64,000 bases of DNA, taken from Psococerastis gibbosa (Eukaryota; Arthropoda; Insecta; Psocodea; Psocidae). The notes under the pieces are model-generated. The model worked only from the letters and a program-made list of their open reading frames with translations. It did not search any database and was not told the DNA's origin. Every line of letters starts with the position of its first letter. The stretch's first letter is position 1. Below, piece after piece: positions 22,011 to 34,076 of the stretch. Where the stretch lies: assembly GCA_963971405.1 (NCBI GenBank), contig OZ020484.1, forward strand, positions 19,964,001 through 20,028,000. Direction: 5' to 3'. Made by a program: the position numbers and the translations under genes.

Positions 22011-22560
22011 TTGGGGGGTTTTATTCTCAAAAAACTCCAAAAAAACGTCAAAAAAATTATTTCCCGAAAACGGCTCCAACGATTTCTTTTAAATTCACAT
22101 ATATTGTAGTTATTATTAATATTGATAAAATGCGGGGGTCGCTTGCCCCTCGATAGTTTGCTTCGGGGGGTAAAAAAATAAAAATATGTAAATTTAAAAT
22201 GATTAAAAAGTAATTTTTCTGTGAAACCTTTCTATCGATGATTTCTACCTTCAGGTATGTTTTAGGTGTTAAATTAAGTAACGAAACCGGATAGGTTGCT
22301 TTCCCAATTTGGCTTTGCACAAAAAATTATTTTTTGAAAAAATGTTAGAAAATTCGCGCTCAAATGCATTGTGTGCCCTGCAATTATTGCTGTGTGGCAA
22401 TTAATGTGTTGGTCTGACCTTTCTAAAATTTATCTCACTTCCAGTGACGTCAGGTGGACAACTCCCCCCCCCCCCCGAAGTAACGGAAATTTAACCACTG
22501 GAAAATTATTTACCGTGAAATTACTCATATTCTCTATCTACTAATGTGCGTAAAATGGCC
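22011..22560. other. No gene; C13 run and weak AG|GT site
   Basis: ttctaccttcag|gtatgt at 22254/22255 has the AG|GT layout but may fall in the Rpt-T continuation. A C13 run lies at 22464-22476. Confidence 0.35.
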
Positions 22561-22592
22561 TACCAGCCAAGGACGGGCGTTGGCTGAAGAAG
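22561..22592 (+). repeat. RTE-like 3' tail fragment
   Basis: gccaaggacgggcgttggct followed by gaagaagaag-type sequence. The first 20 bases match the 3' end at 51596 on the other strand. It is a minimal 3' end insertion or remnant. Confidence 0.5.
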
Positions 22593-23394
22593 AAGATCTA
22601 CTAATGTTGAAAAATTGAAAAGCATGTTCGAGTAAACTCGGACCGGTTCTTTTTTTTTGTAAATAAACTTTACATTATTCGATGTAATTGTAAATTTGAA
22701 AGTTTCCTCTTTCCCTTAAGTAGAATCAATTTCAACAATAAATTTTTGTTTGCTTACTACTCTATTTTCATCGTGTATAACATTTAAAATTCTATTGTTA
22801 CTGCACAAGAGAAATCTTTTAGTACCATTACACTAAACCCGTTCAACAGTATACTCTGTTGATTTATTAGTGTGACATTTCTATTGTAAAAAAGTAATTG
22901 AAAGCAGTGTTGTCTGAAAATGAAAATTTCCAATCGATTAGTTTGAAAACAATTTTAAACTTCTCATTTCTCGGCTGCAATAGACTTGCAGGTCAGACAT
23001 TAGTGTTTATTTGCTGTAGTTTTCTATTGCATGGGAGTCGAAAAGGGAGAGAGAGAAAATACTCGTTCAAGTTTTGAAACATAACAATTTTCACCGCCTG
23101 AGTACTTCGCTTTGAATCATCTCCTTGACCTTATTTCGCTATTTCTCTCTCCTTCGATATTTTCGCGAGAGAAATTGATTTTGATAAAAATGCATTTCCG
23201 CTAAAAGGAGAAGTGATAACCGTAGAGTAATGGAAACGCAATATGCATAAAGGTGTGTGTGTATAGCGTGCTGCTTCTATTGTAAATGTTTGCGCCCCCA
23301 ATACCTCTTTATTCATGTTTTGTGTGGGTAACCGTTTGCGAAGAATGTTGAGTAATATCATTGTATTGTTGGTATTATAACATTTTGGGATCTT
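22593..23394. other. No gene recognised; AT-rich
   Basis: Nothing beyond short chance frames. Confidence 0.45.
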
Positions 23395-23935
23395 CTGCTT
23401 TACATGGCTCTTCTAGCAAAGATTGGCATTCATCGTGGCAATTTCGAAATTGCTGCTGTTCTGAAAACCGCTGCCCCAGTTTTTTGAACCAGTATGCTCT
23501 TCTACCGGGAGCCCTCAGTCATTCTAACTTCTCGTGGATTATAACATGCTGATGGTTTGTGGAAACACAGCGCTTCATGTTGGTAATAATATTCACTTGC
23601 AGCAACTTGCAGTCCGACTAATCTGAACACTGTCCCCAGTATACTGTTATGTTCGAGGCTCTCAATGATCTTGTACATGGTAGAGATTGATTAAACCTTT
23701 CGGAAAGCAAACACTTGCTGGTCTGATGGGAGTTAGAAATTATGTGAGACGGTTGTTGACCGGCTTCGCTATGCTAAGTATAGCCAAGAAAATAGTAGGA
23801 CTTAGTTCAGCTGCTAAGAAGTTAAGAAAACTATAACTTGAAAAGGGTCGAAATCCAGCAAGATCCTAGCCTCTCGTTGAGGTTTGTTAAGGGAAAATGT
23901 CTTTTGGAATAAGTAGTAGTAATAGTAGTAGGGGT
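23395..23935 (+). repeat. Rpt-H copy 2, longest copy
   Basis: Its 5' half has tagcaaagattggcattcat, cgtggcaatt, tttttgaaccag and ctaccgggagccctc and matches 48795-48925. Its 3' half has cttgcagcaacttgcag, the gttcgaggctctcaatgatc block, cttgtacat, cctttcgg and ccggcttcgcta, and matches 3686-4060. So it links the two halves into one repeat of about 500 bp. It ends with an (AGT)n-type trinucleotide tail at about 23908-23932. No coding capacity was recognised. Confidence 0.65.
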
Positions 23936-24978
23936 ACTATAGGCCACAAAGCATACACAAAAACGTACCCCAAAATAGGAAAGCAAAATCGTGAACTATT
24001 CCTTCTTAGTTGAGACATCGCAGCAATCGCCTTGCTTTGTTGCCCGGTGATTTCCAATTACATGTGCAGTAACAAATTTACAAAATTTGTGTTGTACCCG
24101 TCTAAAAACGCGGCTTTAACTGATGGCCTAGAGGTGCCTGTGAATATCAAACCATTATAAGCAGTCGTGCCCTGCCATATCACGTCAAGTCACGATGCTT
24201 TCAACTTGAAGACACGCGCCTGAAAGTCCCGTCGCGGTCTTATGGTCTTTGTGGCCCACGTTTTACGCAGCCGCATCGTTGTTCCTATCTGTTGGTAAAC
24301 ACTCAATAAGTTTCTGCTTGCCGAAAGGCAAATGGATATTTAAAGACAGCGAGGTCAACTTCTATTTGCTTAATGAAGTTATTTCGGGGAAAACAATTCA
24401 GCAATTCACCAAATTCTCTACGGAAAGTCTGGGGGGGGGGGGGAACGCGATAAAGCCATGTTGTCTGAGAATGTGGTGCTTATCAAGCATTGTGTTATTA
24501 TGAAATCATAAAGACAGTCGCATGATGAATAACAATTGTGGCTATGTACAAATAAACACGCGACACGGGCTTGTTGAGCTGACAGACAAACTTGTAAGAC
24601 TTCGCGGAAGGAAATTTTTAGCGTAGTTTTTATTTGGATTGAACACGGCGGAGCTTGATTTAGAATAGGAAGATGAATATTATTCGCTTAGTAAGATAAA
24701 TGTTTTTAGCACGTCCGTTATTTTCTGCTACTGACGTATGTGTATAATTTTTTCTTGTCTTCCTAGTAGACAATGCTGGATTACCCATAAGTGGGCTGCA
24801 GTCCAAGCCTCGTTGATCCCGGGGCTTCCAAAGAGAAAAGAAAATAATATAAAAAATTAACTCATATAAGATGATCGTAATGAATTAGAAAACTGTCTTG
24901 AAACTTTATGTAACTTTTAAAAACTACAAAAAATTGGTAGTACGTGGCAGCAGACAATATAATATTGTATTAAATTAA
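23936..24978. other. No gene recognised
   Basis: A G13 run at 24431-24443 within an 84-codon chance frame. 24170-24380 is relatively G+C rich and unassigned. Confidence 0.4.
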
Positions 24979-25092
24979 ATAATGACTTTTTGTTCCATTA
25001 CTAACCGCTACCCAGCGGAGTTAGAGCTGTAAAGCCCTCTCTTATTACACTCGACTTCCGAAGCATGGCCAGAAAATGTAGTAAGTGTATTA
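24979..25092 (-). mobile_element. SINE-1 copy 2, head truncated
   Basis: Contains the tail (aatgactttttgttccatta on plus), the gcggagttagagct body and gaagcatggccagaaaatg. The B-box part is replaced by tattacaatg, so the tRNA-like head is lost. Confidence 0.75.
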
Positions 25093-25860
25093 CAATGCCT
25101 TCAAGTCCAATTTAATCTGGCGGCACTGCTAATTGAGTTTAGAGCCTTATTCCCCTGTGATGGCAGGCTTATGTTTTTTTTGTCTCATAAAAGTCAATAA
25201 ATAAATTTGGTGGTGTTAGTTATCACCGAAAGAGTTGTCACGTGTAGTGTATTTGTATTTGTGGAAAGTTGTGCTTTGATATAATTAAATTATTCTAGTA
25301 TTTTTTGTGAGGTCTTCAAGGTAGGCCAAGACAATAAAGTAGAATTTTCATCCTAGTAATTAACGACTGTCATAAATTGAGAGACAACTGAAGTTGGGAG
25401 TTGGGTGACGTACGAAAACTCAATGCTTTTCAATTCGCTCACAATGACTACATCCAAAGAAGTCAGATAAGTTCTATTTTTATAGTGAAAAAGGGAGCGA
25501 AGAAAAGCATGACCCAACACAAGCTGTAGATGCGGTAAAATTTCCCAGCGTGGGACCTCCCCCGGAAATTCATATTGACGTAATACATGTATTGGTCTCG
25601 CAGCATATGCTGTTAATGCGAATGAGGTTCACATCGGAATATTTCAGTTTATTCCACCTTTTTCCTCGACCTGGGGGGGGGGGGGGTTCGTTTTGAATAC
25701 TGAATGGTGTCATCTCCATATGATTCGTGATATTATTGTGCCAAGAATTAATTTTAATATGTGTCGCTCACTTCAGTTGATGAAGTACTCTTTTGCTCAA
25801 CATTCGCGGTGATATTGGTTATACTGATTTTACTGCCTTTTTCATAGCGATTAAATAAAC
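25093..25860. other. No gene; G14 run
   Basis: A G14 run at 25673-25686. Otherwise AT-rich without features. Confidence 0.45.
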
Positions 25861-26000
25861 TTTTTTTTGTTCTAATACTAAGGCAACCGATGCCAACCAA
25901 CAATGCCCTCCGAAGCATGGCCAGAAATGTAGCAATTGTGGGACTCGAACCTATAACCTTTCGGGTGAAAGTCGGAGTCACTACTCCACATATCCTGACA
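25861..26000 (-). mobile_element. SINE-1 copy 3
   Basis: Tail (tttttttgttctaatactaa), ccgaagcatggccagaaat, then the B box as gggactcgaacct and the gggtgaaagtcggagt head segment. A deletion removes part of the middle. Confidence 0.75.
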
Positions 26001-26092
26001 ATGATTACAATGTGGCTGACTGTAAACAGGTAAAAACGTTGCAACAGTACAATTTCACTGCAGGCCTTTTTTGCATAAGTTTGCCTCTTTAG

Positions 26093-26160
26093 TGTTGAGC
26101 CTCGAACCTCGGCCTTCCGTTTCAGAGTCTAGTTCTCTACCAACTGGACTCTTATAAATA
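26093..26160 (-). repeat. tRNA-like pseudogene or SINE head
   Basis: On the minus strand: a D-arm-like ccagttggtagagaac, an anticodon-loop-like ctagactctgaa (loop CTCTGAA would give CUG, glutamine), then a T arm gaggttcgaggctc. The 3' half of the anticodon stem (acgga) no longer pairs, and the acceptor stem is not seen. Unrelated in sequence to SINE-1. Confidence 0.45.
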
Positions 26161-27119
26161 AACCTCAATCATTATTTGTCTCAGAAACTTTGATTGCCCT
26201 TTAAAGGTGGCCGTACACCCGTGGATCACCGCAAAATAGGTTGATTCATGTTAAGTTATATAGATTTGTTCCACTCAATTGGTAGAGGACTATTTCATGA
26301 ATATTAATGTGACGAATTTTTCAGCCAAATCTTTAATATCTTGCTTTTTGAATTAAATATAAAATAAGGAGTCTGCAACAACAACGGAGTTTGGGGTACA
26401 TATTTCCTACGGGACGTACGCTCTTAAGCCTACTAGAGTCCGCAAATGAGCCTTGGTATAAGTGATTGTTATGTTTGGTTAAATGAGTCTTGCAACCCTG
26501 GGATGTTAGCAGTAAGCTGACTGAACTTGCGATGATAACGAATTGTTTGGGCGCAGGTGCTTTATTATGTGGTGACCCAATCAATGCAACAGGGTCTACG
26601 CCCTGCAGCCATGAATAACTCATTGTTCTCCGGTGCTGACAGGGCGCAGAGGTCACTGTCGGACAATAGGGAATTACTTCTTACAAGATGCATGACTGCT
26701 CACTGCCTCTCCATTGGAACCCAAAAGCCAGGGTATTTTGGTGTGTTTCGGATGCAATTTATGACGGAAACCTTTAGAATCCGAGGGCTCCTAATTCTTC
26801 GGTTATGCTGGTTTAGTTTGAGTCGAAAAAATGAGTTAATTGAGGAGCTTGGTTACAAACGCGGACATCTCCATTTATTCAAAAAAATGGGGTTTTGATC
26901 CGACCTTGCAGAAACTTTTAATGTCCACCTGTACGATGTAAAATAAAGTGACAAATGCAGCCAGATTGCGCACAGAAGCGCTGAGAAGTCTAGGGTTAGC
27001 TATAAACTTAATGCAATTTTCAACAGAAAATCCGCTCTCCTGAAAAATTCTACAACTTGGAATTGTCCGTGTTTGTAAACAGCCTCCTCAATTAAAGTCA
27101 CCTATTGAAGAACCAGTAG
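26161..27119. other. No gene recognised
   Basis: Overlapping 107-codon minus (26333-26656) and 113-codon plus (26557-26898) frames without motifs. ggtggccgtacacccgtgg at about 26206 resembles DNA-transposon terminal repeats, but no partner end was found. Confidence 0.35.
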
Positions 27120-27295
27120 AATCTGTTGTCGCTGCTGAGCCTCCGAGATACAATCTTAGAAGTCTACGCAGTTCCACTGAAGATGTCGACCGCAGATGTT
27201 GACGAAACGTTTGGATGTTCGCTTTCATTTCGACCACGGCCCATCAGCCCGGTTCTTCATTCGACTCCGGCCGTGAAAGCCTTTGCTGTTACAAA
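27120..27295 (+). repeat. Rpt-C copy 1
   Basis: gttcgctttcatttcgacca, cggcccatcagcccgg, then ggccgtgaaagcctttg. This corresponds to 31530-31615 and, in both orientations, to 38005-38095. The upstream block with gaagatgtcgaccgcag may belong to it. Class unknown. Confidence 0.5.
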
Positions 27296-28987
27296 GTCAC
27301 CTATTGCCTATTACCATTCGTGGGCTTTTTCGTGCCAGCGATCCCACTTGGAGGTGTACCTGCAGCAAGATGCCAATTTTTTTAAAGTGAAGAACTCAGT
27401 TTTGCTCGCACTGTGGTGAATTTTTCAGCTTGATTATTTTTGTTGTTGAATTTGATTGTATTGATCAGTAAAAGATTAACGTAATATTTCCACTATTATA
27501 ACTTTTAGACATTATAATATGTTTTTCGTTTCTTCTTACATCATGCCATTGCTGTACGTGTATGTGTCCCAACTCTCAATTAAGTGAACAAAGCTCCATG
27601 CCCTGCAATTTTATGAGTTGATTGTTTGTGATGACAGTGTAAAAGCAGTGAACAGCCATTACGGATTTTATTTGGGGTGTCTGGCATTGTTTTAAAAGCA
27701 GCCAGCAGAGGGTGTTAACTCAGCAGTCAGCAGTGGCGACCGCTCGTAAACGACAAGGTAAATATTAGTAAGGTTGTAAACTCAGATGAAAACTTTATTG
27801 TCGACTTTGTATTACCCCTTGCTGTTCGCAGGCCTTTGCTTCCCTTAATGTTGTTGCTATTTTCAATTTTTAGGGCTTCCCAGCATTTGTATAAGTCTTG
27901 CTGACCTGCGCGGTCTACGCTGGCCGCAGAGCCCATCTGCCGCTTTCTTAAACCCAGCAGCACCTGCTCTGCATTGACGAGAAGGTCATATTTTTCTGTC
28001 TGGGGGCTGACAACAACCTGAGCCCAGCCCAGCCGGGATGTAATGTTATTTAACTTATTTAATTTTCAAGCCCCCCACAATAAGCCAAAAAAACAATTTA
28101 TAATTAATATTGGTATCCCACTAGGGGTAAGTTAAGATAAATGAAAACAATTTTTTCCGCGTTTCCCGGGAAAAGTCCATTACGGTGGCTCTTCATGCAC
28201 ATTGTGTAAACCTGCCCAAGCTTCGGTATTCAGCATTCGCCCAAAACCCTGCTTCGTGGCATCTTTAATATCGATGTAAATATTTAGCTTGTGCGCAAAA
28301 CCGAGGTTACTATGCTATAGATAGCCTTTATACAACAAAAAGTTCCTTTATTGCATGTTGTTTTTTCTCATACTGACAAACGAATAAATTGGGGTAAAAA
28401 ATAAAATTACTCGTAATGCCTTGAGGAATAAGGATGGTAAACAGACGACTGTCGAAATTGCCAGTCAAGAGGGAAATCAATTGCTTTTCGCATAAGGTGC
28501 ACAAAAGAACTTGTTGACGACATAATGTATGAAATTGGGAAAATGACAAGTGGTAGCATTATCAAAAGTGAACGAATAAAAGAAATCACGACATGGAGTG
28601 ACGTAGAGTACACTAGTTAGACGTTATCTGACAAACTGAGTAAGCTGCCATTTCGAAACGGTCACCACCCTCCCCTGACCTTTGCTGTTCGATTGATCGA
28701 GGTAATGACCATTTCGAGCTTATTAAACTTCCTTTTAGCAGACCCGACGCGTTAAGTTTAGTTCAGATCGATTAATGTAAAATTGCCGGACTCTGGGTGT
28801 TCTGACCTTATTTTAATATCGACTTTTAATTTCAGTTTTTACTTAAGCTGGAAATTTGTAAAGGCATTTTTTTCTTCAAATTTACTGTGTTTGTTCGAGA
28901 ACCTGTCGGGAATAGTTGAATAATATAAATAGGCATTGCTTAGATCAGCTTATGTTTTTTATGTTTTTATGTTTTTTTTTAAAAAAG
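27296..28987. other. No gene recognised
   Basis: 27950-28050 is G+C richer (cagcccagcccagccgg) and unassigned. Overlapping minus frames at 28328-28613 lack motifs. Confidence 0.4.
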
Positions 28988-29165
28988 GTTAATAGCATAC
29001 AAACAATTTAATGAATGTATCCGATTGACCTCTTCAGTCGCCTCAATGAGTAAATTAATACTTGTGCTGAGTTACGACACGTCTCCGATTGCATGGCGCG
29101 CAGAGACTTGCACAAGTACAAGCACGCTACCACCTTGCCATCGAAGCCGATAGCTAGTCGCGTGT
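28988..29165 (-). repeat. Rpt-G copy 2 (SINE-like)
   Basis: On the minus strand: gatggcaaggtggtagcgtg, cttgtacttgtgcaagtctc, atcggagacgtgtcgtaact, cagcac, then gaggcgactgaagaggtcaa and tcggatacattcatt. The longest and clearest copy of the family. The tail (tgtatgctattaac) is shared with the 53160 copy. Confidence 0.7.
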
Positions 29166-30964
29166 TCACCATAAATGTTTTAATTAAATCGTTTTTAAAA
29201 TAACATCTTATTACTTGTCACTGTCACTCATTTTCACTACTCTCTGAGTTGGAAGTTCGCGTAATGGAGTTTTTTTTTAAATTTATTTTACTCCTCAGGA
29301 AGCCTGTGTGTCCAATCAAAAGAATTTCATTTAATTCCCTCTATTAAATAATTTTCAGATCGGGCCAAACGAATGGAGATATGGCAATCTGGTCATCTCG
29401 GTACTATTTTTTTATTCTCAAACTGAAAGCTTCTAAATCCTCTACGTGATATTTTCCTATCTTGCCGCTTGATTGAGTTTTGAAGAAGAAAATAAAACAT
29501 TTCGTCTCATGGAATGCTCAAAATTAGTCATCCGAAATGACTGAGGCTCTGAGAGTTTGTCAGTAGAGAGGGTAGTTTCAGAATCCTTGGATTCGTACAA
29601 GAGAAAGGGTGGCTTACCGCAAAGGTTGTCATCAGGCAAGAATCCCATACGAGGGGGGTTAAATCTGTGAAGAAGGCTACAAAACTTTGCCCTCGTCCCC
29701 CACCCTCGCTTGCTTGGCCTCCCCAGAAAGTTTTTCCGCTGTCTTAAACTCGCGCCCATCTTAGTGACGCCTGCTCCCCTTCTTTTCCCCTCTTACCTTA
29801 ACTCAGCTGGGGGTAGTAAACAACTGCCTCTAATTTCAAGAAGGGACATGTGCTGTTTTTTGGAAAGTTTTTTTTGCAGTTTGCTCTAGATTTCTGGCTA
29901 AAACTTATATTGAAGGGTGTAGAGGGCAAACTGTGTGTGGCCGGAGTGGCATTTTCTACTTCTTTGCCTCAATTCTTGTGAGGTCGATCTGATTGACTTG
30001 ACATCGAAGGACATGACTGTCTTTTCTAACAAGGTTGAGCTATTGTTTTTCAAATGGCTATAGAATGAACGATTGGGTTTCACTGCTGTAATCTCAATAC
30101 TTATGCTGTTAAACGGGTACCAAAACCTACGTCAGTTTCAACTATCTAAATAATACTGTAGTAATACATTTCATAAAAATTATTGGGGACTAAAATTTAA
30201 ATTTAAAACTACAACACCGTAAAGTAAAAACAACCGATTATATGATACACGAAGTAGTCTTCTGTAACTTAAATGAGTCATTTTAATAACTTGCTGAGTT
30301 CATGAAATCAGAAATTAAAAGTATTTAATTCTGGGGCACCAATTTTCTACTTCTTCTCCTCTTAAATGAACTTATTAGTAAATATATACGATTTATTTAT
30401 TTATTTGTACAATCTTTTTAGGAGTATTCTCGTTCTCGTGGTAGCCTAAATGCTTTAGTATAAATGGTCAGACGGGAGCTCAGCGCAAATGGTTAATAAT
30501 ACCGAGCTGGTGGCCGAACGGCTAATTCCATATCTTATTTTGAAATTCAGAGAAACTGAAAATTAACGACGTAGAGCGGAATAATGGGAGCGCCCCAAAC
30601 AATTTGTCTATTCGAAGGGTAGCTCACCTTGCCCGACACCAAGATAAAGCCTAATAATAACATGGACATGGCTCACTGAGCTGGAAGAGCCGAGTTAGCT
30701 AAATCCCCAGTACCCCTCAACCTGAAAAATGAAAATTTTGGAACCAGTGGAGCGAGAGCCTGGGATACCTGTTATTTTCACTCGTGTCAGCAATGCTGCG
30801 CTTATACCTTGTTTACTGGGCAAACAGCGTGCTCTCCTATTCATGAACTCATTTTAAAGCTGAATGAGTGTGAGATCTCGTTTTAATCATTTATGACACG
30901 AGCTGTATTTTATAAAATTATTTTTGAAGATTTCTGAAAGGTTTTAATATTCGTGAAAAAAATA
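29166..30964. other. No gene recognised
   Basis: 29457-29759 carries a 100-codon minus frame in G+C-richer sequence with no motif. A tRNA-Ser-like D-arm fragment (ggtggccgaacggctaa, about 30510) has no B box. Otherwise AT-rich. Confidence 0.35.
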
Positions 30965-31168
30965 ATTAATATTGACCTTTTTTGTTCTATTACTAAGCCA
31001 ACCTAGCGGAGTTAGGGCTATAAAGCCCTCTCTTACACTCAACTAGGATGACCCGGGACCGCCTGTTTTACATGACCTCCGAAGCATGGTCAGAAAATGT
31101 AGCCTGCGTGGGACTCGAACCTTTCGGGTGAAAGTCGGAGTCTGTACCACTAACCTACATGTCCTGAC
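30965..31168 (-). mobile_element. SINE-1 copy 4, full length
   Basis: The most complete copy. Minus-strand order: agtggtacagactccgac head (A-box region), tttcacccgaaaggttcgag with the B box, a body with cattttctgaccatgcttcg, tcctagttgagtgtaagaga, then the tagtaatagaac tail with an A-rich end. Head plus body is about 200 bp. Confidence 0.85.
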
Positions 31169-31239
31169 GTTATTGAAGCACTCAGTGTTCTCAAACGTGG
31201 TTGGGTGCATTCTATGCGATTCTTATTCATCTTTATATG

Positions 31240-31425
31240 CCACTTCTAGCGATCATCATGGCAATGCTCCTACTGAGGAGGCTTTCAGGTGAAAAACCTG
31301 AGACAGCGGTTTGCGAGAGCACGACTTTTCTTTTCCGAGCAGCAGTCTTCAAGGTCCAAATTGCCATGATGATCGCCAATCTTCGAGAAGAACCAGGATG
31401 TTCCCCTTCTGCCAGTCCTTCTATC
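31240..31425. repeat. Rpt-H copy 3, rearranged inverted
   Basis: gcgatcatcatggcaa at 31250 is inverted at 31363-31379 (ttgccatgatgatcgc). The minus-oriented part matches the Rpt-H 5' half (gattggcgatcatcatggca, atttggaccttgaagac). A plus-oriented piece, accaggatgttccccttctg, follows at 31388. So pieces of both orientations are joined. The 146- and 149-codon plus frames across here are shadows of repeats. Confidence 0.55.
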
Positions 31426-31504
31426 TTCCTTGGGATTATGCACGCAATCACCAAATCAGAATTAATGAATTCATATACATACATGTATATACAGTCTACT
31501 CAAA

Positions 31505-31625
31505 TTCCAAACGTGCTGTTGGGCGTACTTTGGAATGTACGCTTCCAAATCGACCACGGCTCATCATCCCGGATTCTACTGCTTCATCGTCAGACTATGA
31601 CCGTGGAAGCCTTTGTAATTATATC
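31505..31625 (+). repeat. Rpt-C copy 2
   Basis: gtacgcttccaaatcgacca, cggctcatcatcccggattc, tactgcttcatcg and ccgtggaagcctttg match copies 1 and 3. A short palindrome (attccaaa / tttggaat) lies at its left edge. Confidence 0.6.
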
Positions 31626-33458
31626 AAACCTGATTATTTAATGGACAGATTCATAATGCATCCAACCATACATAGATCGTCTATGAACGTCTTAGTAATG
31701 AAACATATCAGCGAGTCATTGCTGATCAGCACCATCATATTTGGTCCACATTCTGCCTGAGAAGCATTGATTTATTGTATTGTCTAAGTTTGCAATAACC
31801 TTGATCTATTTCTACAGAAATGGTACAAAGTAATAACATAGAAATATCTGTGGACATAAAAATTACTTGCTATCTATCACAGTTCAGTGAAAATGATGCA
31901 ATAGCGTTGAAACTTTTTGAATTCATCTTTTTAATAAATATTGAGCTAGCAAATCATTTATTAAAAGGAAGCGTGAGCAAAAAGCATTTGAATAAAAGTG
32001 AAAAACATTTTGCTCCGGATAAATGATAAGTGGTGAATTGTTGATGTACCCTTGTTGACGCTATTTCCAAGATCACCCCCCCCCCCTCCCCTCAAACGTT
32101 GTGTGACAGACTTTATGATCATATGTGCAACCCTCCATTGTATTTCTCTGCTATTATGGAGATAGACCGAAGGGTCACAAATCTTGACTGTCCATTTACC
32201 TTCATTCCTTTTTGAGTTTGGAAAAGGGTGAGGCAGATGGGGTTGGGATGTTTTCAGAAACATATGATGTTATGTGTTAGAAGTGCCTGATGTCAGTGGG
32301 AGAAGAAAACACATTTTCTTCCAGTTCCTTAAAGTCAAGTCGATTGAGGGCATATTGTTTCAGAATAAAATTACAGTATTTGCCGGAACATTATTAGCGA
32401 ATGATGTGATCTATTGAGTTTATTTATTTATTTTCTCGGTAAATATTCCTTTAAAACTTCCACTGTATTAAATGGTATTATTGTTGGATTAAGCCTACTT
32501 CCAACATACTCGGATTACAAAAATTATCATGACAACAAACGGCCATTTATTTGTTGTTCTTGTTTTGGGGGACAATCTCTGTTTTTTACACTATAGAAGT
32601 CGAGATTTATGCACCAGAGAGGAAATATAAGTTACTTTATAAAAATATTGAAAGCTTTGAATGGCAGGCTATGATGTAGAGTAGCTCGGACCACCCGTAG
32701 TTAATTATATTAGCAAAGTTATCCAACCTTATCGTGGAATGATCATTTAAAGGTCTCCTATGCACGTATAAATATGACCGTAATGGTATTTTGCCTGTAT
32801 CTCGGAACACATTTCATGGATTCTCGGGTTACCCTAATAATTCAATATTCATTTTGCGCTGTTGCACAAACTCATTATTCGAAAAGGGATACAAAAAAAA
32901 GTAGAGGATGGTTCCCGACTCGAAGCCTCGCTGACCCTGTCTCGAAGGCAAATAGATTTTGGGTTTATGAATGACAGGCCGGCTGATTTATGGTAATAAA
33001 ATTAAGCCTTCCCTTGATCTCCACAGTGAAGAATGTGGAATGTGAATGGCGTTAATCAGACCTCGATGATTCAGATTGGATCCCTGTCGGTAACGCACGC
33101 CTTTTCAAAAGGATCACCCCCCCCCCCCACTCCTTATCACTTGGGAATCCGTTGCACGTCTTAATTGAATATCTGGCATTCTTCTCCCCGGTGCTGATTC
33201 CACTTCCCTTGTTTTGGACTTGTGGATCTCAGATATGCCGAAATGAAGTGTGCTGGATCAGCGCTTGGTTTATTATTTGAGGAGAGGGGGAGGGTCTTTG
33301 ACAGAGTTGAACTTGTTTGAACTCGGGGGTTGATTTTTATTATTGTTTTAGTTTTTTTTATCCGGTTTCGTTGACTGTCTTGGTTACAGTATTACTATGT
33401 GCAAAATTATTGCTACTGTTAAAATAATGTATTCGCAGTTTATTTTAAGTCTTTTACA
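31626..33458. other. No gene; two C runs
   Basis: C11 at 32076-32086 and C12 at 33117-33128. 33000-33110 and 33150-33300 are mixed-composition unique DNA with no frame or repeat match. Confidence 0.4.
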
Positions 33459-33612
33459 TCTACCTACGGGCCTTCTATGCCGTTGGATTTTACCGTAATC
33501 TGAGGATTAAAATTGTAGACACAACTATTTTGATTGGCATTTTCCATTCTAAAATCGTCTTGTTTACATTTTAATACCAGGTATATAAGTTAATTCTAAA
33601 CGGTATAGTATG
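33459..33612. mobile_element. MITE-A copy 3
   Basis: Left end ctacgggccttctatgccgt; inner ggattaaaattgtagac; ccattctaaaatcgtcttgt, ttacattttaatac; right end ttaattctaaacggtatag. Same order as copies 1 and 2 but reduced at the right terminus. Confidence 0.65.
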
Positions 33613-34040
33613 ATGAAATAGTCATTACTGCCAGTATTACTCAGCATCTTGAATGCATTATTGAATCTACTAAATTGCAGTGTACTCCAATATTCTCCAA
33701 AACTCTCGAAGGAATCTTGGCTAAAAAAAATCCTTTATTAAAGTGTGGCAAACTGTCATTTAATTATTTATATATATATATATATTGCGCTTCATTGTGC
33801 ATTTATATGTACAGTATATTATAGAACTTCTTCATATTTAATTTTATTTACATGCTCAACTTCTCATATCTAAAAAAATAAATTACACTATAAACTGATA
33901 AACAACGAGCAGATCATAGTTGCTTATCTGTTACTCTCTAGTGATCAGTAGTAAAAAACAAGAAATTGTGTGCTTCTTTACCCGTGAGATAGTAATCCCG
34001 GCTCATCGGATTAAACTCTTGGTATTTTACAAGTACCTAC

Positions 34041-34045
<5 letters not shown>
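33613..34045. other. No gene; (TA)n
   Basis: Short (TA)9-type microsatellite at about 33768-33785. Otherwise AT-rich. Confidence 0.5.

Positions 34046-34076
<31 letters not shown>

Noticed and set aside
22254-22260. Fourth recursive splice site (ttcag|gtatgt)
   Set aside because: Lies at the edge of the repeat Rpt-T, with a GTATGT donor and a poor upstream context; more likely chance.
26333-26898. Overlapping 107- and 113-codon frames as a gene
   Set aside because: Opposite strands over the same DNA with no recognisable domain in either.
29457-29759. 100-codon minus frame
   Set aside because: Charged composition from a G+C-rich patch, no family resemblance, no supporting splice sites.
30505-30545. 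Serine-tRNA-like fragment
   Set aside because: Only a D-arm-like string is present; no B box or cloverleaf partner follows.
31201-31760. 146- and 149-codon overlapping plus frames
   Set aside because: They run across Rpt-H and Rpt-C segments in different orientations, so they are shadows of repeats.
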